Shown here: positions 7,861 to 14,311 of the stretch, piece by piece | Layout: every line of letters begins with the position of its first letter | Position numbering within the stretch: the first letter of the stretch is position 1 | Assembly: GCA_031367895.1 (NCBI GenBank) | Contig: JANLQP010000349.1 | Coordinates: 1 to 15,855, forward strand | DNA from: Ga0077555 sp031367895 | Lineage (GTDB): Bacteria > Pseudomonadota > Alphaproteobacteria > Rhizobiales > Hyphomicrobiaceae | Length of the DNA: 15,855 nt | Reading direction: 5' to 3' | Program-made: the position numbers and the translations under genes | The notes under the pieces: model-generated | Database searches by the model: none | Told to the model about the DNA's origin: nothing | Seen by the model: only the letters and a program-made list of their open reading frames with translations

Positions 7861-8154
7861 TCACAGATCCTCCAACTTTGGCTGATCCCGAGCTGTATGT
7901 CTGACGTGCAGGATGACAACGGACTGGTCGACGACCGCGAAGTAGATTCGATACGGATACTTGCTTGGGCTCAGGATGCGAATTCCAGGATGGCTACTGG
8001 CAATGCCAAGGATTGGACGTCGCAGCAGCATCTTGAAGCGCTGTACCAAGTGTTGGCGGATTCGCTCGGCAGCATGCTCGCCAGCGTGCTGAAGAAGGTA
8101 GTCACGGATCTCAGCAAGGTCCACCACCGCACGCGGCCGAAGTTCCAATCTCAT
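7861..8154 (-). CDS. ParE/RelE-superfamily toxin
   Basis: A 97-residue protein with the full ParE-like pattern: MRLELRPRAVVDLAEIRDYL at the N-terminus, then a helical middle, then PYRIYFAVVDQSVVILHVRH (residues 68-87) near the C-terminus, matching the PYR-x-x-Y...VVIL-x-V-x-H-x-AR core. ParE members poison DNA gyrase, while RelE members cut mRNA; sequence alone does not decide which applies here. I chose the ATG at the complement of 8152-8154, since the frame is open 50 codons further upstream but that stretch overlaps the antitoxin gene and has no family similarity. Seven bases separate it from the antitoxin stop, as is usual for such operons. Its lines have lower GC than the neighbouring genes, in keeping with lateral transfer. 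Confidence 0.88.
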   Translation of the reverse strand: MRLELRPRAVVDLAEIRDYLLQHAGEHAAERIRQHLVQRFKMLLRRPILGIASSHPGIRILSPSKYPYRIYFAVVDQSVVILHVRHTARDQPKLEDL

Positions 8155-8161
8155 AACGAAA

Positions 8162-8407
8162 TCACGGATTTCGCGCCCGAACCCAGGGCGTATACAAGAC
8201 CGCATCAACATCGGCCGCCGGCGCGACCTCGCCACGTCGGGCGCCTTCGAGTTCGGGTAGGAGGATTGCCAGCTCGTTGTCGGAAAGCTGGTAGGTCTGA
8301 TCACTGGTCATATCCGCAAGGGCGTCGACGATCAGTCCCCGCTGCGGCTCGGGCAGAGCACGCACCTTGTCGAACAAGGCTTCTAGTTTGGCATGTGTAT
8401 TGGGCAT
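8162..8407 (-). CDS. Antitoxin of the ParE-like toxin
   Basis: An 81-residue acidic protein directly upstream of the toxin on the same strand. Its helical N-terminal half is MPNTHAKLEALFDKVRALPE followed by a VDALADM segment. The second half has LSDNELAILLPELEGARRGE (41-60) and a VDAVLYTPW segment (67-75), the form seen in short antitoxins that pair with ParE/RelE toxins and wrap around them with the C-terminus. No ribbon-helix-helix is obvious, so whether it represses its own promoter is uncertain. The ATG (complement of 8405-8407) has AAGGTGG three bases upstream, a better ribosome site than the toxin has, which fits higher antitoxin output. The 40 bases between this start and the binding-protein stop must hold any dedicated promoter. 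Confidence 0.8.
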   Translation of the reverse strand: MPNTHAKLEALFDKVRALPEPQRGLIVDALADMTSDQTYQLSDNELAILLPELEGARRGEVAPAADVDAVLYTPWVRARNP

Positions 8408-8447
8408 GTTCCACCTTAGCATAGTCAGCAACCGGCAGGTAGCCGCT

Positions 8448-9470
8448 TCACCTCCCCCTCCCATACCTTTTCGTCCATTCGGTGATGATGCGGTCTCGGT
8501 TCGCCGATGCCCATTCGAGGTCGTTCTTGATCATCGACTGCGCGACGCCTTCGGGATAGTTGGGCTTCGGCTTGGCGATGCCGTCGATCGCCACCTGCGA
8601 GACGAACGCCGCGTAGAGTTCGTTGGCTGTCCGGCTCGCCGCGAAATCCATCAAGCGCCGTGCCGCTGCCAGCTTCTTCGTGCCCTTGAGGATCGCAGCG
8701 GTGTCCATGTCCCAACCACCGCCCTCCTTCATCAGCAGCGTGGTCACGGGCGCACCACGCGTCTTCATCTGCGCGCCCGTGATCTCGGCGGAAATGCCGA
8801 TCGCGAACTCGCCCGCCGCCGCCTGCCGGCAGGGCTTCGAGCCCGAATGCTCGTAATAGGCGATGTTCGGGTGCAGGCGATCCATGAACGCCCAGGCCTC
8901 GGCCTCGCCGAAGATTTGAATCCAGGCCGCCACATGAAAGTAGCCGGTTCCGGACGACGCCGGATGCGGCATCACGATGCGACCCTTGTAGACGGGGTCG
9001 GCAAGATCCAGCCACGATTTCGGCGTCGGCAGCTTGTGCTTCTCCGCTTCCATCGTGTTCAGGCAAACGGCGCCGACCCAGGCTTCCATGCCGACCCACG
9101 ACGGCGGCTCGGCCTTGTCGCGAAAACTCGGCTTGATCGCCGCCAGATTGGCCGGCGCATAGGGATCGAGCAGACCCTTCTGCTTGATCTGGATCATCGT
9201 CGTGACGGCCAAGCCCCAGATGGCGTCCGCCTGCTGGTTCTCCCCGGCCGCCAGGATGCGCGCCGCAATGACGCCGGTCGAATCACGGATCCAGACGATC
9301 TCCAGGTCCTTGTTCTCGGCCTCGAAGGCAGCCTTGAACTCGGAAATGTTTTCTGGCTCCAGCGTCGAATAGACGGCCAGCTTCTCCCGGGCCGAAGCCG
9401 GGCTCGAAAGGCCGAGCACGGCGCCCAGAACCAGAACCAAGCAACAGCAGGCAAACAAGATCCGGCGCAT
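8448..9470 (-). CDS. Periplasmic binding protein, putative 2-aminoethylphosphonate ABC transporter type
   Basis: A 340-residue solute-binding protein of the iron/AfuA-like fold class. The blocks WIRDSTGVIAARILA, QADAIWGLA, PSWVGMEAWVG, YKGRIVMPHPASSGTG, HSGSKPCRQAAAGEF and EWTKRY match, from memory, the family annotated as putative 2-aminoethylphosphonate-binding proteins. Such proteins deliver the phosphonate to an inner-membrane permease and ATPase. A clear signal peptide starts at the ATG at 9470 (MRRILFACCCLVLVLGAVLG, cleavage after SPASA, residue 27), with GAGAGG just upstream; in-frame ATGs at 9497 and 9494 and a GTG at 9530 are alternatives. No permease, ATPase or phosphonate-degrading gene is in the window, so it is an orphan here. 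It diverges from the response regulator gene. The ligand is inferred from family resemblance only. Confidence 0.85.
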   Translation of the reverse strand: MRRILFACCCLVLVLGAVLGLSSPASAREKLAVYSTLEPENISEFKAAFEAENKDLEIVWIRDSTGVIAARILAAGENQQADAIWGLAVTTMIQIKQKGLLDPYAPANLAAIKPSFRDKAEPPSWVGMEAWVGAVCLNTMEAEKHKLPTPKSWLDLADPVYKGRIVMPHPASSGTGYFHVAAWIQIFGEAEAWAFMDRLHPNIAYYEHSGSKPCRQAAAGEFAIGISAEITGAQMKTRGAPVTTLLMKEGGGWDMDTAAILKGTKKLAAARRLMDFAASRTANELYAAFVSQVAIDGIAKPKPNYPEGVAQSMIKNDLEWASANRDRIITEWTKRYGRGR

Positions 9471-9657
9471 CGGCCTCTCACAAAGATATCGCATCATTGT
9501 GAATTGCCTGATCGGCCGGGCCTTGTCCACAACGGACCCGAGACGCCGGGGCGATGTGCAGTCTGCCTCCGTTTTCCGCCGATCAAGAAGGCTGTTTCAA
9601 CGGCGATCCCGGTGCTACAGTCGCACCCTAAAGATGCACCGCGGGAGCCTACCTGAC

Positions 9658-10344
9658 ATGAGCACAGCGCGGACCATTCTGCTGGTCGATGATGACCACG
9701 AGCTTCGCGAATCCCTCAAGGATCAGCTCGCCCTGCACGACGAGTTCGACATCAAGACCGCCGAGACGGCCGGCCAAGGCGTCGACATCGCCCGGAAAGA
9801 GCGGCTGGACCTGATTCTGCTCGATGTCGGCTTGCCCGACATGGACGGCCGCGAAGCCTGCAAAATCATGCGGAAAAACGGCTACAAAGGTCCGATCGTC
9901 ATGTTGACGGGCAACGCGGCCGACTCCGACGTGATCCTCGGCCTCGATGCCGGCGCCAACGACTACGTGACGAAACCGTTCAAGTTCGCCGTGCTGCTTG
10001 CCCGCATCCGCGCACAGTTGCGCCAGCACGAGCAGAGCGAAGACGCCGTCTTCCAGATCGGGCCTTACACGTTCAAGCCGGCCTCGAAGCTGCTGGTCGA
10101 CGAGAAGGGCACCAAGATCCGGCTGACCGAGAAAGAATCGTCGATCCTCAAATATCTCTATCGCGCCACCGAAAAAGTCGTGACGCGCGACGTGCTGCTG
10201 CACGAGGTCTGGGGCTACAACGCCGGCGTCACCACGCACACGCTCGAGACGCACATCTATCGCCTACGCCAGAAGATCGAGAAGGATCCCTCGAATTCCG
10301 AGTTGCTGGTGACTGAAATGGGCGGCTACAAGCTGGTCCCTTGA
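9658..10344 (+). CDS. OmpR/PhoB-family response regulator, CenR-like
   Basis: A 228-residue transcription regulator. The receiver domain (about 5-120) has acidic residues D11-D13, phospho-acceptor D56 in LILLDVGLPDMDG, T84 and K106 in TKPFKF. The winged-helix DNA-binding domain (about 132-228) has the recognition segment TTHTLETHIYRLRQKIEKDP (192-211) and ends GGYKLVP. The RAQLRQHEQSED linker and GPYTFKP segment resemble CenR, the envelope-stress regulator of Caulobacter and relatives, whose kinase CenK is usually encoded elsewhere; no kinase is adjacent here either. I chose the ATG at 9658 (GGGAG upstream) over earlier in-frame codons because the receiver fold begins there. It diverges from the phosphonate-type binding protein across about 190 bases. 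The regulator class is certain; the CenR identity is from memory of the family. Confidence 0.88.
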   Translation: MSTARTILLVDDDHELRESLKDQLALHDEFDIKTAETAGQGVDIARKERLDLILLDVGLPDMDGREACKIMRKNGYKGPIVMLTGNAADSDVILGLDAGANDYVTKPFKFAVLLARIRAQLRQHEQSEDAVFQIGPYTFKPASKLLVDEKGTKIRLTEKESSILKYLYRATEKVVTRDVLLHEVWGYNAGVTTHTLETHIYRLRQKIEKDPSNSELLVTEMGGYKLVP

Positions 10345-10425
10345 TGGGGGGCCAGGGCGACGCCGTCATAGGGCGGAGCGAGCCGGCCGAGGCGATCCCG
10401 GTTGTGCCCACCCGAACCCGGAGTG

Positions 10426-10457
10426 GTCCGACATCGGGGCCGTGCGAGGTGTCGGAC
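10426..10457. repeat. Inverted repeat between convergent genes, possible terminator
   Basis: GTCCGACA at 10426-10433 pairs perfectly with TGTCGGAC at 10450-10457 around a 16-base interval. It is about 80 bases after the response regulator stop and about 70 bases beyond the stop of the convergent binding-protein gene, so a two-way terminator or a protein-binding site are both possible. No T run follows. A further GTCCGAC is at 10505-10511. Confidence 0.4.
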
Positions 10458-10529
10458 ATCGCGGGTGCGCAGCCGAATCCTACCGCAACGCTCAGGCCCG
10501 CTCGGTCCGACCTACGGTTTACCCGATCG

Positions 10530-11414
10530 TCACACCGGCGGCGGAGCTATCACGTCTTCGTAACGGTGGCGGCGCGTGATCAGCTTGGAATGCAGGAAGA
10601 TCTCGTTCACTGCCTCCCATGCGGGCTTCGTGATCTCGACATGCGGCGTCCAGCAGCCGAGTTTCTGATAGGCCGAGATCGTTTTCGTCAGCACTGCCGG
10701 GTCGATTTTGGGAAAGAACGGCGCCTCGATTTTTGCGATTTCAGCGGCCGGCGTCTGAATGACGAACGCCCGCGCCTTGCGGTAGGCACGCATGAAGCGC
10801 TTGGCCTGCGGGGTGAGCAGCCAATCGCGCGTGGCAACGAGGCTCGAAAACGCACACGGGCCGATCGCCGCGCCGCAGGACGCAACGATGTGGCCGGCCT
10901 TGTCGAACTCGAGTTGTTGGGGGTGTGGCCCCTGCAGGTGGATGTAATCGCCCTCGCCAGCCCGGAATGCCGCCTCCATCTCGGGCGAGGGCACGTTGAC
11001 GGCAACGATGTCGGAGAAATGGACACCGCGCTTCATGCAGGCGTACTTGAACATCGCCAGCGGCTGGACGCCGTGATCGATCAGCACGCGCTTGCCCTTG
11101 AGAGCCGACCATTTAAAGGCCGGCTCCGGCTTGCGGCTGGTGATGAAAAAGCCATCCATCTCGTTGATCTGGGCGAAGTGCGCGACTGTCGGCCGCTGCC
11201 CCTTCTCGACAGCGGCGAAGCCCTGGCTCGGCGCCGACTGGCCGACCTGCACAGTGCCGGCCTTCAGCGCCTCGATCGCGGAGGTGCCGGGCTTCGAAAC
11301 CGCGTACGTCGGCTCAAACCCTTCCTCCTTCAGGAAGCCGCCGGCGATGGTCGCGATCAGCGGGCTGTAGAAGGCGGAGAAGCGCGTGAACTCGATATGG
11401 ATTGAATCTGTCAT
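10530..11414 (-). CDS. NMT1/THI5-like substrate-binding protein without signal peptide
   Basis: A 294-residue protein of the NMT1/THI5 (SsuA/TauA-like) periplasmic-binding fold. It has FYSPLIATIAGGFLKEEGFE near the N-terminus, the GTSAIEALKAGTVQVGQSAPSQG ligand-pocket region (shown here only by its ends, GTSAIE and APSQG), FAQINEMDGFF, and GDYIHLQGPHPQQLE in the second lobe. Related proteins bind sulfonates, nitrate or pyrimidine precursors. The N-terminus runs straight from MTDSIHIEFTRFS into the first strand, so there is no signal peptide or lipobox and the protein is probably cytoplasmic as encoded. The ATG (complement of 11412-11414) follows a GAGA purine stretch; a GTG two codons earlier is possible. 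The Cys-rich CCCFC motif of yeast HMP-P synthase is absent. No transporter genes adjoin it. The ligand is unknown. Confidence 0.8.
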   Translation of the reverse strand: MTDSIHIEFTRFSAFYSPLIATIAGGFLKEEGFEPTYAVSKPGTSAIEALKAGTVQVGQSAPSQGFAAVEKGQRPTVAHFAQINEMDGFFITSRKPEPAFKWSALKGKRVLIDHGVQPLAMFKYACMKRGVHFSDIVAVNVPSPEMEAAFRAGEGDYIHLQGPHPQQLEFDKAGHIVASCGAAIGPCAFSSLVATRDWLLTPQAKRFMRAYRKARAFVIQTPAAEIAKIEAPFFPKIDPAVLTKTISAYQKLGCWTPHVEITKPAWEAVNEIFLHSKLITRRHRYEDVIAPPPV

Positions 11415-11465
11415 GGGCACATCTCGGCGTCCGTTTCCTGGTTGCCGGCATCGCGGCCAGCGGTT

Positions 11466-11495
11466 GGCGCCAATCTGCTCGGCGCCAATCTACTC
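11466..11495. repeat. 15-bp tandem repeat upstream of the NMT1/THI5-like gene
   Basis: Two head-to-tail copies of GGCGCCAATCT(G/A)CTC, identical at 14 of 15 positions, each starting with the palindrome GGCGCC. They lie 52-81 bases upstream of the binding-protein start codon, a typical place for an operator or activator site, and outside any gene. Confidence 0.5.
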
Positions 11496-11604
11496 GCCAG
11501 CAGTGTAACGCGCAGATACGCAAAGCGCCAACGGGCCTTTGTCTCCTTGTCCCCCTGCTGAAAGCTCGCGCGGTCCCGGAATTTGGGCAGGCGTGTGCTG
11601 AACC

Positions 11605-12855
11605 TCAGACGTACTGCGCGGCCGCCATTTCCGGATACGCCGTGATGACGGTCGCGAGATCCTTGTCGAGACCTTGCCAAGTCAGCCGCTGGCCGACGAA
11701 ACGGAATAGCGCGTGGAAACCCCGATTGTGGACGTGGCAGTAGTTATTGAGAGGCACCAGCTGATGGCCCGTCTGCATTTTGCCCGAATACCCGGTCTGG
11801 CCGCTCTGGATCGAGGTCGCGCCCTGGGCAAGCGACCAATCCAGCATGGCATCCCACAGGCGCAGGAACAGGAACGCGCCGGAAGGCTGCGCCCGATCGA
11901 TGCCGATGAATTTGTTGATGACATGCGGTCCCATCAGGAAACACAGGACAAAGGCAACGATTTCGCCGCTCTTCACCTCACGCAAAATGACGAAGTGCGA
12001 GACCGGATGCCTGGCGACATTCGCGAAAAAATTGCGATTGAGACGCTCGAACTTGGTGGTCGCGTGCTGGTAGGTCTGTTCGAAGAGCGCGAACATCCGG
12101 TCCAACGTCGCTGCGTCCGGATTCTGCAGTGCCTCGACACGAACGGGCATCAGCTCGCCGCCGCGCTTCAGTGCGCGTTTGAATTTTTGTCGCCGCGCAC
12201 TCGTCAAACCCGTCAGGTACTGTTCCTTCGAGCTGCCGGGCAAAGCGACCACACTGCCGGGGTAGCTGATCGATTTGAACAGGCGCCGGCGCTCCATGAG
12301 CCAGTTGAAATCGGCGCTCCATGCGGCCGGCAGGTCCTTCCAGATCAGGACGCGCGCGCGGATCTGGCGGGCGTGCCACACGAGCCAATCCTGCAATGCC
12401 AGCAGCGCTGCCCGCCGATCGACATCGGGAAGCAAGCCGATGGCGCCCTCGTCGGAGCACGGGGAGCCGATGAACAGCGTCGGTGGACGTATCAAGTCCG
12501 GAGCGGCGCGCTCGATCACACGGCCAATCGGCAGCAAGGGATCGGGCACGACGACGTCGAGCGGCAGGCTCGAGCGAAAGAGAGGCACGATGCCGACCGG
12601 ACGCGCGCCCTGGCGCACGACCGCATAGGAGAAGCTGAACTGGTCTTCGAGTCCGCTTTCTTCAAGCGTCTGATACCACCATCGCCCCTCCAACGGCGGC
12701 GGAAAGCACGCATCCCAAAGATCCGTGGGGATGTCCGCTTGCGATTTGACAAGCTCCACCCGCAGCCCACCCGCTGTGTCCGTCTCAGCCCCATTGGGGA
12801 CGGTCGCCACGGAACCAACGCCGTCGTCGACAGTTCTCGCACGCTCAAACTGCAT
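11605..12855 (-). CDS. GNAT-fold acyltransferase, FemAB/BioF2-like
   Basis: A 416-residue protein. The second half has the layout of the Acetyltransf_6/FemAB-like group: SARRQKFKRALKRGGE, then FALFEQTYQH, then FVILREVKSGEIVAFVLCFL, then GAFLFLRLWDAMLDWSLAQG and SIQSGQTGYSGKMQTGHQLV. The first half carries a degenerate copy of the same fold (about 30-180, with FSYAVVRQGARPVGIVPLF). Relatives transfer aminoacyl or acyl groups in cell-envelope, polysaccharide or lipid synthesis; the substrate here cannot be told. I chose the ATG at 12855 because AGGGTG lies about six bases upstream; a GTG three codons earlier is the alternative. The stop is 190 bases ahead of the NMT1/THI5-like start on the same strand, so the two could share a transcript, but the repeat between them suggests a separate promoter. 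Confidence 0.78.
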   Translation of the reverse strand: MQFERARTVDDGVGSVATVPNGAETDTAGGLRVELVKSQADIPTDLWDACFPPPLEGRWWYQTLEESGLEDQFSFSYAVVRQGARPVGIVPLFRSSLPLDVVVPDPLLPIGRVIERAAPDLIRPPTLFIGSPCSDEGAIGLLPDVDRRAALLALQDWLVWHARQIRARVLIWKDLPAAWSADFNWLMERRRLFKSISYPGSVVALPGSSKEQYLTGLTSARRQKFKRALKRGGELMPVRVEALQNPDAATLDRMFALFEQTYQHATTKFERLNRNFFANVARHPVSHFVILREVKSGEIVAFVLCFLMGPHVINKFIGIDRAQPSGAFLFLRLWDAMLDWSLAQGATSIQSGQTGYSGKMQTGHQLVPLNNYCHVHNRGFHALFRFVGQRLTWQGLDKDLATVITAYPEMAAAQYV

Positions 12856-12937
12856 CGGCGGCACCCTGGATGAATTTCACAAGCTTTTCCCGCAGAAAAT
12901 GTGCCAGCTCACGGTAGGCGCCGGAATGGCTCGAGTC

Positions 12938-12966
12938 ATTATACAGCGAACATGGGCTCTGCGGTC
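12938..12966 (-). promoter_or_regulatory. Possible promoter of the GNAT gene
   Basis: The minus strand has a perfect TATAAT at the complement of 12938-12943, 82 bases upstream of the GNAT ATG. The hexamer at 17-base spacing (complement of 12961-12966, GACCGC) is a poor -35. A GAGTC (GANTC) site at 12933-12937 adjoins the -10. In GC-rich DNA a perfect -10 is rare, which is the main support. Confidence 0.35.
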
Positions 12967-13071
12967 GGGTTGATTTTGTGAACGGGGCCTTTGCCTTCGA
13001 CACCAGCCAAATGCTGTGTGACACTCCGGGCCGGCCGCAAGGCGGAATAACCGCGTGCCTTACGACACAAG

Positions 13072-13097
13072 AACCGCAGTGACACAACCGCAGTGAC
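13072..13097. repeat. Short tandem repeat upstream of trpC
   Basis: AACCGCAGTGAC occurs at 13072-13083 and 13086-13097, a period of 14 bases and identical over 12. It ends 39 bases before the trpC start. It may be a regulator site or a slippage product. Confidence 0.45.
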
Positions 13098-13136
13098 GCG
13101 TTGCTCCCCACCGCCATGCGCGTGTAAAGTCTCGCC

Positions 13137-13934
13137 ATGACCGACACACCCGACATCCTCGCCAGGATCACGCGCTACAAGCTCGCCGAAATCGCCAGCG
13201 CCAAGGCCGAGCGCCCGCCCGCCGCGATCGAGGAGGCCGCCCGCCGTGCGCCGCCCGTGCGCCCGTTCGCCAAGGCCCTCGAGATGCATATGCGCTCAGG
13301 CTTCGCGCTGATCGCCGAGATCAAGAAGGCCTCTCCCTCGAAGGGCCTGATCCGGCCCGATTTCGATCCGCCGGCCTTGGCCAATGCCTACGCCGAGGGC
13401 GGCGCCGCGTGCCTCTCGGTGCTGACGGATACTCCGTCGTTCCAGGGCGCGCCCGAGTTCCTCACGCAAGCCCGCGCCGCCTGCCGCCTCCCCGTACTGC
13501 GCAAGGACTTCATGCTCGACACCTATCAAGTTGCAGAGGCACGCGCCTGGGGCGCCGATTGCATCCTGATCATCATGGCGCAGATCGACGACGCGACGGC
13601 GCTGAGTCTCGCGGGCGCCGCGCGCACCTACGGGCTCGACGCGATCGCCGAGGTGCACGACGAACGCGAACTCGATCGTGCGCTGGCCCTCCCCTGCCGG
13701 CTGATCGGCATCAACAACCGGGATCTGCGCACGTTCGAGACGAAGCTGGAGACCACCGAGCGGCTGGCACCGAAAGTACCGAAAGATCGTATCGTCATCG
13801 GCGAAAGCGGTATCTCCACCCACGCAGACCTGCAGAGGCTGGCGGCGGCGGGCGTCAAGACGTTCCTGGTCGGGGAGAGCTTGATGCGGCAGACCGACGT
13901 GACGGCGGCGACGCGGAAGTTGTTGAAGGGGTGA
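13137..13934 (+). CDS. trpC: Indole-3-glycerol-phosphate synthase
   Basis: A 265-residue TIM-barrel enzyme that closes 1-(o-carboxyphenylamino)-1-deoxyribulose 5-phosphate to indole-3-glycerol phosphate in tryptophan synthesis, in the cytosol. All family motifs are intact: AEIKKASPSKG (60-70, with E61 and K63), LRKDFMLD (121-128, K123), E172 in AIAEVHDE, GINNRDL (191-197, N193), IGESGI (221-226, E223) and FLVGESLM (243-250, phosphate-binding). Length is normal for the monofunctional enzyme. No strong ribosome site is seen before the ATG. In many Rhizobiales trpC is followed at once by moaC; here two minus-strand genes lie between them, and trpD is not upstream, so the usual operon is broken on both sides. 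Confidence 0.96.
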   Translation: MTDTPDILARITRYKLAEIASAKAERPPAAIEEAARRAPPVRPFAKALEMHMRSGFALIAEIKKASPSKGLIRPDFDPPALANAYAEGGAACLSVLTDTPSFQGAPEFLTQARAACRLPVLRKDFMLDTYQVAEARAWGADCILIIMAQIDDATALSLAGAARTYGLDAIAEVHDERELDRALALPCRLIGINNRDLRTFETKLETTERLAPKVPKDRIVIGESGISTHADLQRLAAAGVKTFLVGESLMRQTDVTAATRKLLKG

Positions 13935-13943
13935 CTCAGCGTC
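13934..13943 (+). repeat. Left copy of a 10-bp direct repeat flanking the ParA module
   Basis: ACTCAGCGTC, beginning on the last base of the trpC stop codon and covering the stop of the small minus-strand gene. An identical copy lies at 15649-15658, in the same orientation. Confidence 0.45.
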
Positions 13944-14256
13944 GCGCCGAGTTAGCTTTTGCAAGCGCGTTGGCAATGCGGAGGCGTTCCTGCCCAATAT
14001 CCGTCAGTGCTGACTTCGCGTTTTTCGCTTTCTTTCCGCCAACGAACTTGTGTGCAATCGCAACGACCTCGTGCGACGTGAATTTGTTCCCATCAGACAG
14101 TGACGCGACTACAGCCTGAAACCGAGTAGCGTCGTCCCTGACATGCTGTCTGAGTTGAGAAACACAGTGCTCAACCTTTGCTAGGTCAACCGCTTTGGGA
14201 ACGCGAGCCATTACATCGTCCGCAGCATGTTCTCCGTCTAAAGCGAGCATATCCAT
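13936..14256 (-). CDS. Small partner protein of the ParA module, unknown function
   Basis: A 106-residue protein, mostly helical by composition, with an acidic N-terminal third and a basic C-terminus (KKAKNAKS, ending NSARR). I do not recognise it. The segment FTSHEVVAIAHKFVG followed by a Lys-rich helix is reminiscent of small SAP- or Rho-N-like nucleic-acid-binding helices, but this is only a resemblance. The ATG (complement of 14254-14256) has AGGAGAG seven bases upstream; the frame is open ten codons further, without a ribosome site. It follows the ATPase gene by 55 bases on the same strand, so the two form an operon. Its stop lies one base past the trpC stop, tail to tail. One 60-base line counted by hand is 53% GC, well below trpC. 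ParA ATPases usually work with a small partner gene just downstream, so this is the natural candidate. Confidence 0.75.
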   Translation of the reverse strand: MDMLALDGEHAADDVMARVPKAVDLAKVEHCVSQLRQHVRDDATRFQAVVASLSDGNKFTSHEVVAIAHKFVGGKKAKNAKSALTDIGQERLRIANALAKANSARR

Positions 14257-14311
14257 ATTCGAGCTCTCCTGGCCAACTCCAGGCAACGCGAGACGGATGC
14301 CTCGACCAGAC

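Noticed and set aside
7897..8424. Plus-strand 175-codon ORF across the toxin-antitoxin pair
   Set aside because: It is antisense to two genes with clear family motifs and its translation has no recognisable feature.
9523..9531. DnaA-box-like TTGTCCACA upstream of the response regulator
   Set aside because: It is a single nonamer with no cluster, no AT-rich stretch and no dnaA or parAB genes nearby, so chance is the simpler explanation.
10530..11414. HMP-P synthase (THI5) activity
   Set aside because: The Cys-rich CCCFC motif that yeast enzymes need is absent, and no thiamine genes adjoin it.
12845..12954. Minus-strand reading frame ending in an amphipathic peptide (YRELAHFLREKLVKFIQGAADAV region) overlapping the GNAT start
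   Set aside because: It has no ATG, GTG or TTG near the helical segment and lies across the GNAT leader; only a CTG could start it. The TATAAT within it fits a promoter better.
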